Source: Branchiostoma floridae
Taxonomy: Eukaryota; Chordata; Leptocardii; Amphioxiformes; Branchiostomatidae
Length of the DNA: 60,707 bases
Assembly: GCF_000003815.2 (NCBI RefSeq)
Contig: NC_049990.1
Span: forward strand, 6,762,054 to 6,822,760
Direction of reading: 5' to 3'
In this document: positions 37,531-50,187 of the stretch, piece by piece
Layout: each line of letters begins with the position of its first letter
How positions within the stretch are numbered: the first letter of the stretch is position 1
The notes under the pieces: model-generated
What the model was told of the DNA's origin: nothing
The model's input: only the letters and a program-made list of their open reading frames with translations
Databases searched by the model: none
Position numbers and translations under genes: made by a program

Positions 37531-39034
37531 ACAGAAAAGAGTGTAGACCTCTAGATAGAGATGTAGAAGGCAGGGAAGGCTATGAGAAACACCCACGACA
37601 CAGGCCTGACTTACTGTAACATTGACTTAGATGAGCAGGCTGCTATCCTAGAAACACAGAGACAGGTAAAAGCCTAGAGGAAAGACCACAACAGTCCCAG
37701 AAAATAAGCCGGATGCAGAAAAAGGTATTTCGAGCTGATTAGACATGAGCATGAAAAAGAAATACAGACTGCTGTACCAGAAACATGTGATAGAGACAGG
37801 TAGAAATTCAGAGGAAAGACTAGAACAACCCCACAAAATAAGCCGGATACATCTGGAAATTAGGTCCAAATAACACCCCTGCATCTTGTCAGTGCTACAA
37901 CAATGTTTACAACTCTTGAGTGATGAGCCATTTCACAAAAAAGTAAACATTTACACAAGGCAGACCATTTTAGGTGTCAAGCCTCCGCCCAGGGGTGTCA
38001 TGTTACACCCACTGTGCCCTGGAGGTGTCATTTTACACCCAGGTAAATATATACCTTACCTGTCAAACACTGGAACAACTTCCCAAGGTGACAAGATATA
38101 TATTTGTGTTACAGAGGTGGAGACAATCCCTTGAGGCATCTTGCATGTTTCTTGTGTCATACAAGACTTCAACACTTCAGTAGCTCCCTGTTACTGTAAT
38201 AGTACGAAAAGAATATCTTCTTTTTGTATTCTGGAAACATTTGCTGTCAGGCATGATGCAAAATATTAAGACATGTTGCACTGGACTTTGTTGAGAAGTG
38301 CGTCAATAAAGTGTCAGAAAAGCCATCAGTCTGAAAACTTTGAAATTGTCCACCCACCATCTGCTTGAAGATGACGCTTACAGTAGAGCCATAGTCACTG
38401 GCTTTTCAAGCATTCGTGGCATGTTAAGGCAATTACGGGAGAAAACGCACAGCCACGTTGCAATTGCTACTGTAACACAGCACTCATGCCCGCCTTTCCA
38501 CTTTACTTGGATTAATGGTTCCCCTGCACTAACGTAATTATGCCACTGACAAATAGGATACCCACACAAAACTCCACCAACACAGCGCCTGGAAAATCCC
38601 CAAAAGGGATCAAAGAAGACGTAACCAGTTGGAGTTCTCTGAAATTACAAGTCCCTCAGATCTTTGAGGAACCCTCTGTACTGACATGTGTTTCAATCTT
38701 CATGCAACTCTCCTTTGAAGCTGGGGCGGCTAAATGATTACATTTGCAGACGTACCTTATCACTGAAGTTATACAAAGATGCCTGATCCATATAATGGGA
38801 GAATTCCATTTATTTCTTAACGAAATTACCTACAAGGGTCGGTTACCCGTTATTCCTTCTCGTCTTGCCGTATTAGGTTGACATGACTTTGCTCTGGAGT
38901 CTATGTGATTTACCGTATAAGGAGTTCTTGGGCATCCCAGTACTCGCAGTAGCTGACTTGAAACATTCCCATTGAATGATGAAGGAACTGGTTTACCTCA
39001 TGTAACCTCTCTCAGGGTTCTAGCCAGTGCATTT

Positions 39035-39120
39035 TAGCGTAGTGGGCCCCTACGCTAAAATTTTTGACCACTATGCTAAAATAAGGGCCACTACGCTAAT
39101 TTTTAACTAGTGTAGTGGTG
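39035..39120. repeat. Short repeats of CACTACGCTAA
   Basis: TAGCGTAGTGGGCCCCTACG, CCACTATGCTAAAATAAGGG, CCACTACGCTAATTTTTAAC and TAGTGTAGTGG form direct and inverted copies of one motif. Confidence 0.5.
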
Positions 39121-39339
39121 TTTTGGTATCATTTGCTTGTTCAACAATGTCTTATCAATGTCTGCACAATGAAAAATGGTGATATGACCCTTAAAACTGA
39201 CCAGAAAATCCTACTATTTACATGTGATGTTAACAAAGTGCCAACTTTGAACTCTACATTTTCAAAGTCTCATCGTGGAAGGGCCAAGACCCCCCTTCCA
39301 CACCATTCCCACTACACTAAAATGAAATCCTGGCTAGAA

Positions 39340-39344
<5 letters not shown>

Positions 39345-39412
<68 letters not shown>
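39345..39412. repeat. CT dinucleotide microsatellite
   Basis: About 34 uninterrupted CT units. Confidence 0.95.
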
Positions 39413-39415
<3 letters not shown>

Positions 39416-40076
39416 AAAGAGATAACTTCTTGACGAATTCTTGAATACCGGGGTATGTGTTTTCAATGTGTTGCTACTGTACTATAGAATTACTATAACT
39501 CACAACAGTGAATTAAAACACTGCGATATTGGATTTACAGTATCACTCCAACAGCATACATGTCATGAAAATGTTTTTCTTATTTCAGTTGTAAGTCACA
39601 GTAGAATTCAGTACACGCATTGGCAAATCTGTACAATTTGTAAGATAAAAACGAAACAATCACTACAAAAATGTTGACAAAAGGCCCCTTTCAGCTAGCT
39701 ACATGTAAACCCTAATAACCCGGTACAAAAGGTTGTTACGATCATGAGCGATGTGCCCCTGGCTAACCAAGGTGCCCTCTGCTATCATGGCCATAAGAGA
39801 AGGTCAATTGACCCCATCTCAGCTGATCCTTGGCCATTCGTAGTTAATCCTGGTCCATTCGTTATCGCAACAACGAGCACTATACGGGCCAATCCCCCCT
39901 ATATGTCAGTGTCAAGAGGGGAGAAATGTGCCGGGGAATCGTTATCAATATCAGCATTTTCATCATGATCAAGGAGGTTCAAGGGCACTTGTGTGTTATC
40001 TCATGGTAGCACAGGATGGTAGCCTGAATGCTACTAGGTTTATTCAGCTCCCACTACCAACTGGGGAGCCGTCAGT

Positions 40077-40203
40077 TAATCTCCAAGCAGATGTTGGCAG
40101 ACAAAATCCTAATTTTTGCAAGAAGGCCGTTTAATTTGTGACGAAAAACTGACAGCTAGAAAAATGATACGCATTCACCTTGCAACATCTGCTTGGAGAT
40201 TAG
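40077..40203. mobile_element. Palindromic MITE, subfamily 2 (CAGATGTTG type)
   Basis: The left end TTAATCTCCAAGCAGATGTT and right end (AACATCTGCTTGGAGATTAG) are inverted; a TTAA/TTAG-like flank is present. A relative is at 49731-49862. Confidence 0.75.
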
Positions 40204-41034
40204 CAATCAGTGGAAGTGGAGTGACACTAACAAGGCTTAAATCCAGGATAACTGAAGATGATATGAATGGATTGGTATGATTTGTGGTATGTCAAGTGGT
40301 TAGGTTCAAGACCAAGTTTCAATACTAATGAGTAATGTGTAACTGTTGCATTAGTGATGTATAGTCTTCTTAAGCTAATGAACAGAGTTTGATATCATTA
40401 GTGATGCTAGTCATAAACATGTATTGTCATTAAGCAAGCAAGACAGTAAATGCAGTTCAACTACGTGTAACAGCATAGAAATTGCTTACAATTGTGCTGT
40501 TGTCGTGACTGAGCAGTGTACAGATTTGTGCGTTTATAACATGTATAACAGTTATAGATATACCCTGTAATGTTCTTTTATTCCATGCCTGCTTTTGTTC
40601 CATTTAAACTGTCACTTAGAATGGGTTTGATACGCCCAGGTTTTGTTGTATTGCCCTGATTTACTCTCGCAATTTGCCATACTTTAGATAGGGTTGTAAA
40701 CATCGGCTCCTGCACTATGTCTTAGAAGAAAAGACCCTTTAAAATAATCCTCTCTGCATTGTACTTTATTTTGTTTTATAGACTGGAGGACTGACAACAC
40801 ATTTATAGTCGGATTAAACAGACGGGTGATACGTTTAACTGTCACAGAGCTGCATTTGGACTAATAGGCAAATAGATCATTCTCTTTACTGCAAATGATG
40901 CGCCCGTCCGATCGTGGAAGAGAAATTGGTCGTTTACGAGGATACATGGAGCGGAGAAGGGGGGAAATAAATCTACAGGAGCAGTGCTAAAGTAGCTGGG
41001 TTTAACTCCGCTGGCTTGGTCAGTTTTGTTATGT

Positions 41035-41275
41035 ATTGTCTGTGAGGTCACGTGGTGTAATCGGCAGCACGTTAGGCTCAATCTGGCCATGATGATGATG
41101 ATGGGTTCAGGCGCAAGAGGTCCTGGGTTCAAACCCTGCTGTGTCACCGATCCTGTGCCCTTGGGAGACAGGCACTTTACACTGCCTTTCCCCACATTAC
41201 TCAGGTGAAAATGAGTACCAAGCATCCCTCGGATAGGACGTTAAATAAAGACTGTGCCATAATGTCGTGGGCAAT
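41035..41275 (+). mobile_element. tRNA-derived SINE
   Basis: The head GGTCACGTGGTGTAATCGGC contains an A-box-like part, and GGTTCAAACCC (41126-41136) is a B box. It is followed by TGTGTCACCGATCCTGTGCC, GGCACTTTACACTGCC and a tail ending GGACGTTAAATAAAGACTGTG. The body matches the SINE at 21185-21695. Confidence 0.75.
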
Positions 41276-44107
41276 AAAGGAAGAAAGAAAGTCTGAGGAC
41301 TGGTGACGCTCTTACATTAGCTTGTTGTCAAATGAATGCAGCTTTGAATGTTTGATACGGCTTTTATATTGAGCCATGGACAACCTGTGACCCTTATTCT
41401 TCTTTATAAGAGTGTTGTGTTCTTTTGCGTGCAGAGGGTTGACACTATAAGCTCCCTCATGCATAGGGCTGCTGGCTCTACGTAGTAGTACAGTAGTAGT
41501 CCACTGTGTTCTGCTTCTGCAGAGGTCTGGACACTTTGCAGCTACAATCAGTCTTTCTTCAACTCTCTCCATTTTGTCCTGTTCGTCATGAGCTTCCTGA
41601 GCTGTGTAGTTTTCTTTCTGACCAGCTCTACATCCGTATTGGAAAGGACACTCCTTTACAGTCATGCCCATACTTTGGCCTCCTCTCCTTGGTCAGGTAT
41701 AATGTGCAGAGGTTCTTGAACTTGACTTTGATGAATGACCAAACTTTCATGTGTATACAGAATGCCTTAGCAAAGCCCTCAGTGACTAGAGTATGTCTGA
41801 GATCTGTAAACTTGTTTTCTCAAAGTGGGGATCAAAGAGTTGCTTTGATGTTTCACAGAGGTGAAGTTCACTAATTAGGCAGCTACCTCATCTCCTTGGG
41901 GGTCATGGAAAAGGCCAGAATCCCAGTCTCCTGCAGACAACAACATAACCCTCCTCTGATCTCCATCCCATTACTTAGAGCACGAGTGGGTTTCAATCCA
42001 GACTTAATCCCAAATGAGTGAATCAACTCTGTAAAAGGGAACTAGCATAACCATGTAGTCTACCTTTGAGTGCCTCCCAAGAGAAACTCAAGAAGTTAGT
42101 CAGGTATACTTCAGTCATGGCTAGTTGGTCTCTTTGGGAACTGTGCCTGTCAAGCGCAATGGGATATGTCCCTGATGGAGAGCGGCAAAGCTTTGATGCG
42201 CCACAAATTTCCACACAACTTTATAAAGAAGTTTTTATAGGAGACCTGTGTGCCTTTGTGGACACAACCTTCTGTGTTTGTGGATTTAGACTTGAAGGGA
42301 ACATGAAGATAAAAGGATTTGAAATCTCTCCCCAAAGAATATGCTTGAGTGGTACATGTAGCTGATCAAAATACATGTAATTTAGTGCTTTTGTTTGAAG
42401 CTATTAGTTTTACTAGTAGTTCCGGCCTTTGTGAATATTACCCAGCCACCCCATTCTGCAAAAAATAAATTGGCAGGTGTCACCGCAACCAAGGACAAAC
42501 AAAAGTGTATGGAATTTAAAAGTACTTGAAGTAGTAGTGTCAGTACGTTTATAACAATTGATAGAAACTTTGCTTGATAGTCATATGCAAAGGAAAAGAT
42601 AAATTGCTGAAATGATATATCTATATCTGGAAGAATACAAACCCCAATTCCAAGTTTTAAACAGCATTTGACTTTTGAGTAGAGACTTTGTTTCATATAC
42701 ACAGGTCACACGCTATTGTCCGCGTTAAAATAATGTTTACACTATCTTTTGCAACAGTTTATGCATCAGGCCAGGTTGTGTTGCCCCACCTTGAAAAATC
42801 TTGACTTTTTGCCAACCTCTTTAACCCTCCTGCAGTGGGTTATTGTACTGGTCAGGTGAAAGACCTTCAACAGTTTTTGTGGCCCTAAGATGGGCGCTCA
42901 AACGTGTAACAACAGTGAAGGGTTGGGTTCCTTCTAGTTTGTTCCTTTGACATTGTATGCTGGTTATTGTGTTTTACACACCCACAGATGTTTTGTTGTT
43001 ACATGTAGATATGCTGAGCATACATTTACTAGTAGTTTCATCTCAAATGGAAGCCTTTGAATACTAAAAAATAACCCCAAAACTTTTCCAGGCATCTTTG
43101 TTACCTGTGTACTTGAAATCATCTGCATTCTGTTTCACCTGCTTTCAAAAGGTCCGTATAAGTTGCCACACACTTAAAGAGCGTCATAAAAAAAGTCGTG
43201 TGCCAGAGATGGTCACCTTTCTCGCTGTTTGACAGGTGTTTACATCTTGTTCCACTTTCTACTCACCTGGTTCATTGTCGCGGTAACAATAGACGTGTTT
43301 GTTATTACTACAACAACATCATTTGCTTTGCCAAATGCTAATCTTGCTTAATGGAAGGTCGGCATTGGCCAATCATGAGAAAGGGTAGCGATCTCTCTCT
43401 TTATCCCAAAACAGAAGCCGAAAATCGGATACCTTAAACGACGGGTGGTCTTATCTTGGTATCCTTCAGGAACTTGTGTTACGTAAAAGGAATAGGTTCA
43501 AGACAATAGTGAATAGAGGCATTGACAGTTTAAATCTCGCTGAAGCCTGTTTAGTTTGGGCGATGAGAAAAACCAAGACAAGACATTGAGAGAGTCAAGA
43601 GAGCATCTTTTCAGAAGTGTCACTTTCGAAGTTAATCCTCGTATCCTTAAGCGGCCAGCTTTGCCAAACTGCTGGTACAATTTCGCCAACTTTCGCAGAA
43701 CACAGAAGAGTCTTTTTGCGTTCACTGAAGTGTGTTTAGATTCAAACCCTGGAACTCAATTAGGCTCCAACATAACAGGTTTCAATTTCCCACTGTAGGT
43801 ATACCTCACACATGAGCGGATTCAGGCAGCCAGGGAGAGACTTACTGGGACTTAGATTACCTGGGATCAGGTGGACACTGGATCCAGCTCATTAGACCAC
43901 AGACAGAGATTTTATTTACACATCCGTCAAGTTTCGGCCTCTCACAATTATAGATTAGTCTATGTCATCAATACCTCTGAACAAATAAACTATTGTGGAC
44001 ACAACCATTGTACTTGCAGGTCAATGCTTCTGACCATTACGGGCTGACCAGTGGTTTTCCCAAGCTTTCAGTCCAATGGACAGATCCCCAAACCCCTGTT
44101 CGATCAT

Positions 44108-44196
44108 GGTTCTATTTCGAATACGTCTGTCAAAAATAGCCATTTCTGTCCCACTGGGGCAGTTTTTGACGAAGATGTTCGAAATAGAATAGGGGG
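44108..44196. repeat. Inverted repeat GGTTCTATTTCGAAxxxxTCTGTCAAAAA
   Basis: The left arm (TTCTATTTCGAATACGTCTG, then TCAAAAA) and right arm (TTTTTGACGAAGATGTTCGA, then AATAGAA) pair with a few mismatches around a 25-bp loop. Confidence 0.5.
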
Positions 44197-45421
44197 TTCT
44201 ATTTGTTTGATATGGCGTCCAACAGTATGGGTCCATTTATTACTGCATATCTTGAAATGTTTTCAGTGGTCCTACTTTTATTGTTTTCAAAATCATGACA
44301 CAGTGTTTCCATGGCATCATTGTAGTACTCACAGAATTGTTCCAATCCTGGACCACGAAAACTCCCTTCCCAAACCCCCATCAGCAATGAAATAATCTTA
44401 CACTAGTTACAGTTTGTTGAGTAACCGTTACCATAATTTACGATGATAAGTCTCTTTAATTTTGGGAGGGCTGTAGTGCTAGTATCCAAATCCTTTACAG
44501 AGAAAAGATAGCAGAGATTCCTTGCATGCTATACCCCATTCTATCCTGACATTTTTGAGTACCTCTGACATATTTGCTGGTCACAAACTGCCAGTCTTTT
44601 ATCACTTCCCTGTTCCAGGGTGTTAGGTTCCGTTTGGCCTGTCAGTCTCTCCACTTGCATCTGCTTCAGGGTTGTAGCCAGCCTGAAATCATTTTCAGTC
44701 CCCTTGATTTTGAATGGGAATCCTATCGAGCACCGAAGGCATGGCGTGACATTGCGCGTCATTTCTAGGGGGTCTGGGTCCCAGAAAATTTTTAAATCAA
44801 GACCCACTGAAACACTATTTCCTGCATTTTGAGGTGCAAATTTTGCTTGTAGACTAAGCTGTTTAATGGCATCTGTTTTGGTGAAGAAGAACACATGGGT
44901 TTCAGTATTTTTTTATATCTTTACATATCAATTTTTGTCTGTCCCAGGGGACGGAATGGGGAAAACTTTTTTCAGTCCCCAGCTGCAAAATTCCTTCAAA
45001 AGACTGAAGGACAGGTGCTGGCTACAAAACTGATCTGCTTACAGTAAATAGTTTTGTCTCCTGGTCCATTAGGTAAGGTCAGTTGGAGGGTAGGAAGAGC
45101 ACCACCTTGCAATGTCTGTCTCTTGTCTTACATGTAGACCACTGGAGCAACCTGTCAAAGTATCAAGTCAACAGTGAAAAGACATAGGTACACTTAACAT
45201 TACAGAAAGAAAGCAACACATGTAGTAGTATTGTACGTATGTTTAAAGAAAGAAATATTAAAATATTCAGAGGGAAAGGAAAGATAGCAAGAGAAAGAAA
45301 GTGAGAGAAAGGAAGAGAAACTAAAGGAAACTTGAGAAAGCAAAGAAAGAAGAGAAGGAAAGAATTTGTAGTGTCCCTTCTCTATTCTTCAGCTTTATAA
45401 TGAAATACATACTTCATGTAA

Positions 45422-45639
45422 CGCTAGTTCACCTTTATCCATGTGGTAACCTATATCCATTGTTTTTAGGAGTAGGGCATTTAGGGATATCAAGTCGACG
45501 TCTAATTGCTTTATTTGTATACTTGTAGACATTGAAAATACTGCAATTGAAACCAAAGTCCATCAAATTGGTATCTCTAGATATCCCTCTTTTAGAAACA
45601 ACAGATACAGGTTACCACACTGATAAAGGTGAACTAGCC
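45422..45639. mobile_element. MITE with TIRs of about 60 bp (GGCTAGTTCACCTTTATC)
   Basis: Left: CGCTAGTTCACCTTTATCCA, then TGTGGTAACCTATATCCATTG. Right, reverse complement: GGCTAGTTCACCTTTATCAG, then TGTGGTAACCTGTATCTGTTG. It is 218 bp long and non-coding. Confidence 0.75.
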
Positions 45640-46067
45640 TTATTAGTTATGTAAAGATAACCATATGATATCTGTCTTATATTACATGTGGGTGAATGGG
45701 TCAACTTGACCTGTTAGGGATGGAGAGTGTTGTTAGAGGGAGTATTGCTGGCAGATAGCCAAGGCCTCACCAGGCCACAGATGAAAGTTTGTAGTGGATT
45801 TGACAGCCTCTGACGTCATTCTGCCTATCAATATATTATATAGTGCACCCTTGTCCCTTGCACTAGTGCAAGTACAATGTACAATGTGTTAGCAATTGAG
45901 GATTTCTGGTATGTTGCTATCATTTTGTTACAGAGAGAAAAGCTAGCACAACATGGCTCAAGACATTACAGACCAAGTGTCAGTATGAATTAAATTTTGT
46001 CCTTTTGGATTGAGACATATCCCTTACCAGTGCAGGGCTCCCATACCCATGAGGGGTGAGTATGGGA

Positions 46068-46215
46068 CCCAGATAAACTAACCAGTTCGATATTCAGGCT
46101 ATGGGAGCCCCGGTAAACTAACCAGTTTGACATTCAGGCTATAGAATCCCCAGTAAACTAACCAGGCTGACTCTCAGGCTATGGGAGCCCCAGTAAACTA
46201 ACCAGACTGATACTA
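46068..46215. repeat. Tandem repeat of about 46 bp
   Basis: Three to four copies of TAAACTAACCAGxxTGAxxx, then TCAGGCTATGGGAGCCCCAG, with about 85 percent agreement by eye. Confidence 0.8.
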
Positions 46216-46953
46216 GTACATAGGCTAGGAGACATACAGTCAGTGGTCCAGTGTATGGCTATGGGGGAGCTCTAGGCATTGGCCTCAGGAATCAACGGGC
46301 TTCAGGCATCAAGTCTTTGCACATCAAAGAAGCCAACACACTTATGAAAAAGAATAGGTGAGGCTTGGCCAGTCGGCCTGCTGAAAAATGCAAACCACAT
46401 TGCACTACTTGCTATCAGGAAAATGCTATGCTTGGCCTCAAATTGCCCAATTGAACATTCTTTATAGAAGAAGAACTTTAATGTGCGACCATTGTAACAG
46501 GTACAATGTATGGTAATCTGTATATACTTGGGAGTTGAACTATATGATGTTAAAAACTAAAACTGGTTTGAAGCTCTTTGGAAGCTTTGATGTCAAGACC
46601 TCTCAGACCATTGTCCCAACTTTTGGCACTGTGACAATGAAAAGATATTCACTTCAAACTTGTGGCTTTGTCTTTCTCACAGCTGAATCATTTCTAGTTG
46701 ACAGACTAAAAGTTTGGTCAGGAGGGAATGGAAGGAAAGAATGTGCAGTGGCATGTCAAGTTGTAGTTAAGAGTTTTTGACCTTGGTGATCAAGTTGTTC
46801 CAAACTTCAGATGACTGCCAACATATGCTAGCCTTACATGAAACCTCATTCCATTCTTTACTACAAGTTCTATCTGTTTCTGATGACATTTTCATAACTC
46901 CAGCACTCTTCTTAGAAAATTTATTAGTCATAGTCATATAGCCTATTCCCCTG

Positions 46954-47553
46954 TTAAAGGGCCTTCACACGGAAATCGAATTAGCAGGAATCAAGCCGAA
47001 CCAGCCGGAATGAAGTATTTGCAAACTTCGTGTCACATTCGGGGCCATTCGGGTGGGAATTCCAAATGGGCCTTAAATCCCCTTCACACGAGAAGGAATG
47101 CGCCGGAATGCCGTCAGAATGAAAATTCTTGTCTATTCCTGTGAATTCGTAGTGCGTTCTAGACATTCTTACGGCATTCGAAATATTCTTTCGGCCACAT
47201 TCTGGCAGGATTCGAGGTGGCTTGCCGTTTCGGTTCTCCATCGAATGAGATAAGAATGTTTCGAATAATGTTAGAATGCCGTAGAATGCGGTCAGACTGC
47301 AGTCAGAATAGTTAGAATACACTAAGAATCCACTACGAATGCCATTCGATATTTCTCCACTTCGAATGCACCTCGACAGTTTTTAACATGTCAAAAACTT
47401 TCGAGCCAGCTAAAAGAACGGGGACGAATATCTCGAATGCAGTAAGAATGTTTAGAATACAGTACGAATTGCGAGGAATTGCCACGAATAGAAAAAAAAA
47501 TTCATTCGGACGGCATTCCGGCTCATTCGTGCTCTCGTGTGAAGGGGGCTTTA
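46954..47553. mobile_element. 600-bp MITE with TTAAAGGGCCTTCACAC ends
   Basis: The left GTTAAAGGGCCTTCACAC and the right end (reverse complement GTAAAGCCCCCTTCACAC) are inverted. The interior is filled with GAATGCxxTxxGAATG words. A second inward-facing end (AAATCCCCTTCACACGAG) at 47081 suggests nesting. Confidence 0.65.
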
Positions 47554-47566
47554 CAACGATCTAATG

Positions 47567-47614
47567 AAAATCCTGACCACTACTATCTCTGGGACCCAAC
47601 CTCTGCTTGGAGAA
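47567..47614. mobile_element. Half copy of MITE subfamily 3
   Basis: AAAATCCTGACCACTACTAT, then CCCAACCTCTGCTTGGAGAAT, matches the right half of the element at 4542-4662. Confidence 0.6.
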
Positions 47615-48009
47615 TAATACAGCCAGTTGTGTAGCAAAGAACTCAACATTCCCCCACCCGCTGTGAATATGATATTGATGTTGCAGTAAGAATTTAGAGC
47701 AGTTGTCAAAAATAGCTAATAAGGGAAGGGCTTGTGGAAGGGAAAATGATTCGTGTGCCACATTTGCAGTGATCCTTACCTGAAGGGAGGGATCAGTGTC
47801 TCATTCTAACATGAAAGACTTTTGCTACCAGGCATTTTGTTCACATGACTGGCGGTAAATCATGCCATACCACAGGCAGCATGGAGTTTAAATGTTCAGA
47901 ACTTCAGAAGAACATGTTTGGCACTATTTATGCCTTCCACCACCAGGCTGGTGAACTGATAAGCTTCCTTGTTACTAATGCCAGTAGAAGCTATGAAACT
48001 GTGGCATCA

Positions 48010-48185
48010 AGGCCTGAAGGCCTGGTGGTTAGCTTTAACAGGGTAATGGACATGACATTGGGGTCTAGTTCTATTCCTGGCACCCCTGGCTAGGTGTTGT
48101 GCCCTTGGAAAAGGCACTTTACATGGTTATCCTCACTCCACCCAGGTGTAAATTGGTACCTGGTTTTGGTTGGGAGTTACATGTA
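48010..48185 (+). mobile_element. Eroded SINE
   Basis: GGCCTGGTGGTTAGC is A-box-like. The body GTTGTGCCCTTGGAAAAGGC, ACTTTACATGGTTATCCTCA and CTCCACCCAGGTGTAAATTG resembles the other SINEs here. Confidence 0.5.
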
Positions 48186-48231
48186 AAAGGTGAATGAGGT
48201 GGAAGAAGATCTAGTAGTAGAGGGGTGGGTT

Positions 48232-48405
48232 TAATCTCCAAGCAGATCCTATGGTAGCATAAGATAGCATCAAAAGCTGGCAGAGGAGTGAAGCCGGCTT
48301 AGGAGTGTGTTTCGCTACCATGGCAAATGGACACCTCTTGGCTGACTTCACTCCTTGGCCAGTTTGGTACTATCTTATGCCATCGTAGGATCTGCTTTGA
48401 GATTA
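48232..48405. mobile_element. Palindromic MITE, subfamily 1
   Basis: The left TAATCTCCAAGCAGATCCTA and right TAGGATCTGCTTTGAGATTA are inverted. The interior GGTAGCATAAGATAGCATCA is mirrored by TGGTACTATCTTATGCCATC. It is the most complete copy of this subfamily in the window. Confidence 0.8.
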
Positions 48406-49504
48406 CGTGGGTTCAACTTCCAATACTGTGCCCCAGATACAGTGGATGAACATTGAACAGTCCATTATCTCAAAAGGGTTATGAGACCTTTACCTTTTTT
48501 CTACCAAGAACAGAAGCTGTGATAAAAGCATGCCAGTTTCATTGAGTTTTCCAGTTTCCAAAGCTGGAGTGGTCGTACACAACTCCTTGTGTCAGCAAAA
48601 GAAACCCTGTCATTACAACTTGTCAAGAGATCTATAAGTAAGTGTTTGTTGCTGGAGGTGTTTACTCCACCTAGATGAGTGCACCTGGTTGCTATGGAGA
48701 TGGGGAAACCTTATTCCTTAGCCAGAGTCAGCCAGGTGTGGTAAATGTGTGTGGTTGGTCAGGTGGGAGGTCCTGGGGACCCACATATATGCTGAGGTGG
48801 TCTTTCAGAAAAGGTACACCACAGAAAGTCCTCCAGTTTCTGTGATTTTTACAGTGAAGGTGAAAATCCAAGAGTTTGCAAATTGATCATGGAATGGATC
48901 TTTGTTACCTGGATCTTTCACGCAACACCTTTCATGAAAACATTTTACTAGTCTTGGACTGATAGCTGAATGAGGAGTGAGAAAGTAGCAAGAGTTGACT
49001 TTAAATGTATGAAGAATGACAATGTAACTTCTGCTGGTGTCAATTATACATGTTCAATATATGACTACTAGTGCTACAGAGCTACAGAATTGTTTCAACC
49101 ACACTGAGAAAACCTCCTTTCTCCTTCTATCGCAAAAATTGATTTTACAGTAATGCTGCACTTGAAGTTCAAGCGACCTTTATTCTATAGACACCCAGAG
49201 ATGGAAGCTACGTGTATACGTATTATTGGGTGAACCCATGTTGTAACTCTTTACATGGCTAGTGTTCCAAATAATGAACACTAACCCCCCAAAGGCACCA
49301 AACTAAAATGAGCAGCGGTTGACAAAAGCCGCCATGCACCAGAAAACATGGAGGTTCTTAAACTAAGCCGTCTTCAGCCTGGGCATTGTCTGGTTGAAAT
49401 GGATGAGGAAGTAATTAGGTGGCAGCATAATTAATCAGGTTTACCCTTTTCTGATCCATTACTCTCTTTGTGGGCATGTTCCAGAGGACTCTCTGGTGCA
49501 TCAT

Positions 49505-49717
49505 ATACTGTAAATGCATTTAAGTTCGCTGGGATTTACTTTCACGCTAGTGGAAAAATGGAGTGTTCGCGATGGTTTTAAGTTCGCGGTAGTGCCATAG
49601 ACTGCAGTCTCATACTATAATGGAAAAATGATCGCAGTGGTTTTAAGTTCGCAGTGTAGTGGCCACTGTAAAAACGGCAAACATAAAACCACCACGAACA
49701 TTGCTGCATTTACAGTA
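49505..49717. mobile_element. MITE with TACTGTAAATGCA ends, copy 1
   Basis: TACTGTAAATGCATTTAAGT and TTGCTGCATTTACAGTA are inverted ends. The interior has repeated GGTTTTAAGTTCGC and AAAACCACCxCGAAC words. Confidence 0.75.
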
Positions 49718-49730
49718 ATATACACCAACA

Positions 49731-49862
49731 GGCTCCAAGCAGATGTTTGAAAGCAAAATTGTAATGTTTACCTCCCCGCTGTTGTTACGAGGAAGGTCAT
49801 CGGTGACAAAAGTGGGGCTAGAAAACATTAAGCTTATGCGTTCCAACATCTGCTTCGAGAAA
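49731..49862. mobile_element. Palindromic MITE, subfamily 2
   Basis: GGCTCCAAGCAGATGTTTGA and TTCCAACATCTGCTTCGAGA are inverted ends, 14 bp from the previous MITE. Confidence 0.6.
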
Positions 49863-50157
49863 ATGTAATCCAGGGACCAGAATATTTTTGAATTCATTAC
49901 CCTTCACAATGCTGTTTCCCAAAATTTTTAGGGGGAAATTTCACCTTGACACTATGGAAATCCACACCATATACATCGCTCCTATCTAACTAGGGCACGC
50001 CTTTTTAAAATTTTGAGGCAATGATGACAAAAGTATCATTGATGTCCTTAGACACATTTAAAGACATCCACTGCAAAAATTAAAAGGTCGTCCAATGATT
50101 CCAAATCACTGAATAAAGAGACTCTTTTTACACAACCATTGCTTTATTCTCACAGAC

Positions 50158-50187
50158 GTTTCGGTGACCGTCTGTCACCTTCTTCAG
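50158..50187 (-). ncRNA. Hammerhead-like motif in a retroelement tail (candidate)
   Basis: On the minus strand CTGAAGA is followed by a 6-bp perfect stem GGTGAC/GTCACC and then CGAAACGTC. The layout is that of a hammerhead core, but A replaces U in CUGAUGA. It sits in a stretch (50088-50215) with GAATAAAGAGACTC and TTGCTTTATTCTCACAGACG, which looks like a retroelement 3' end. Confidence 0.3.
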
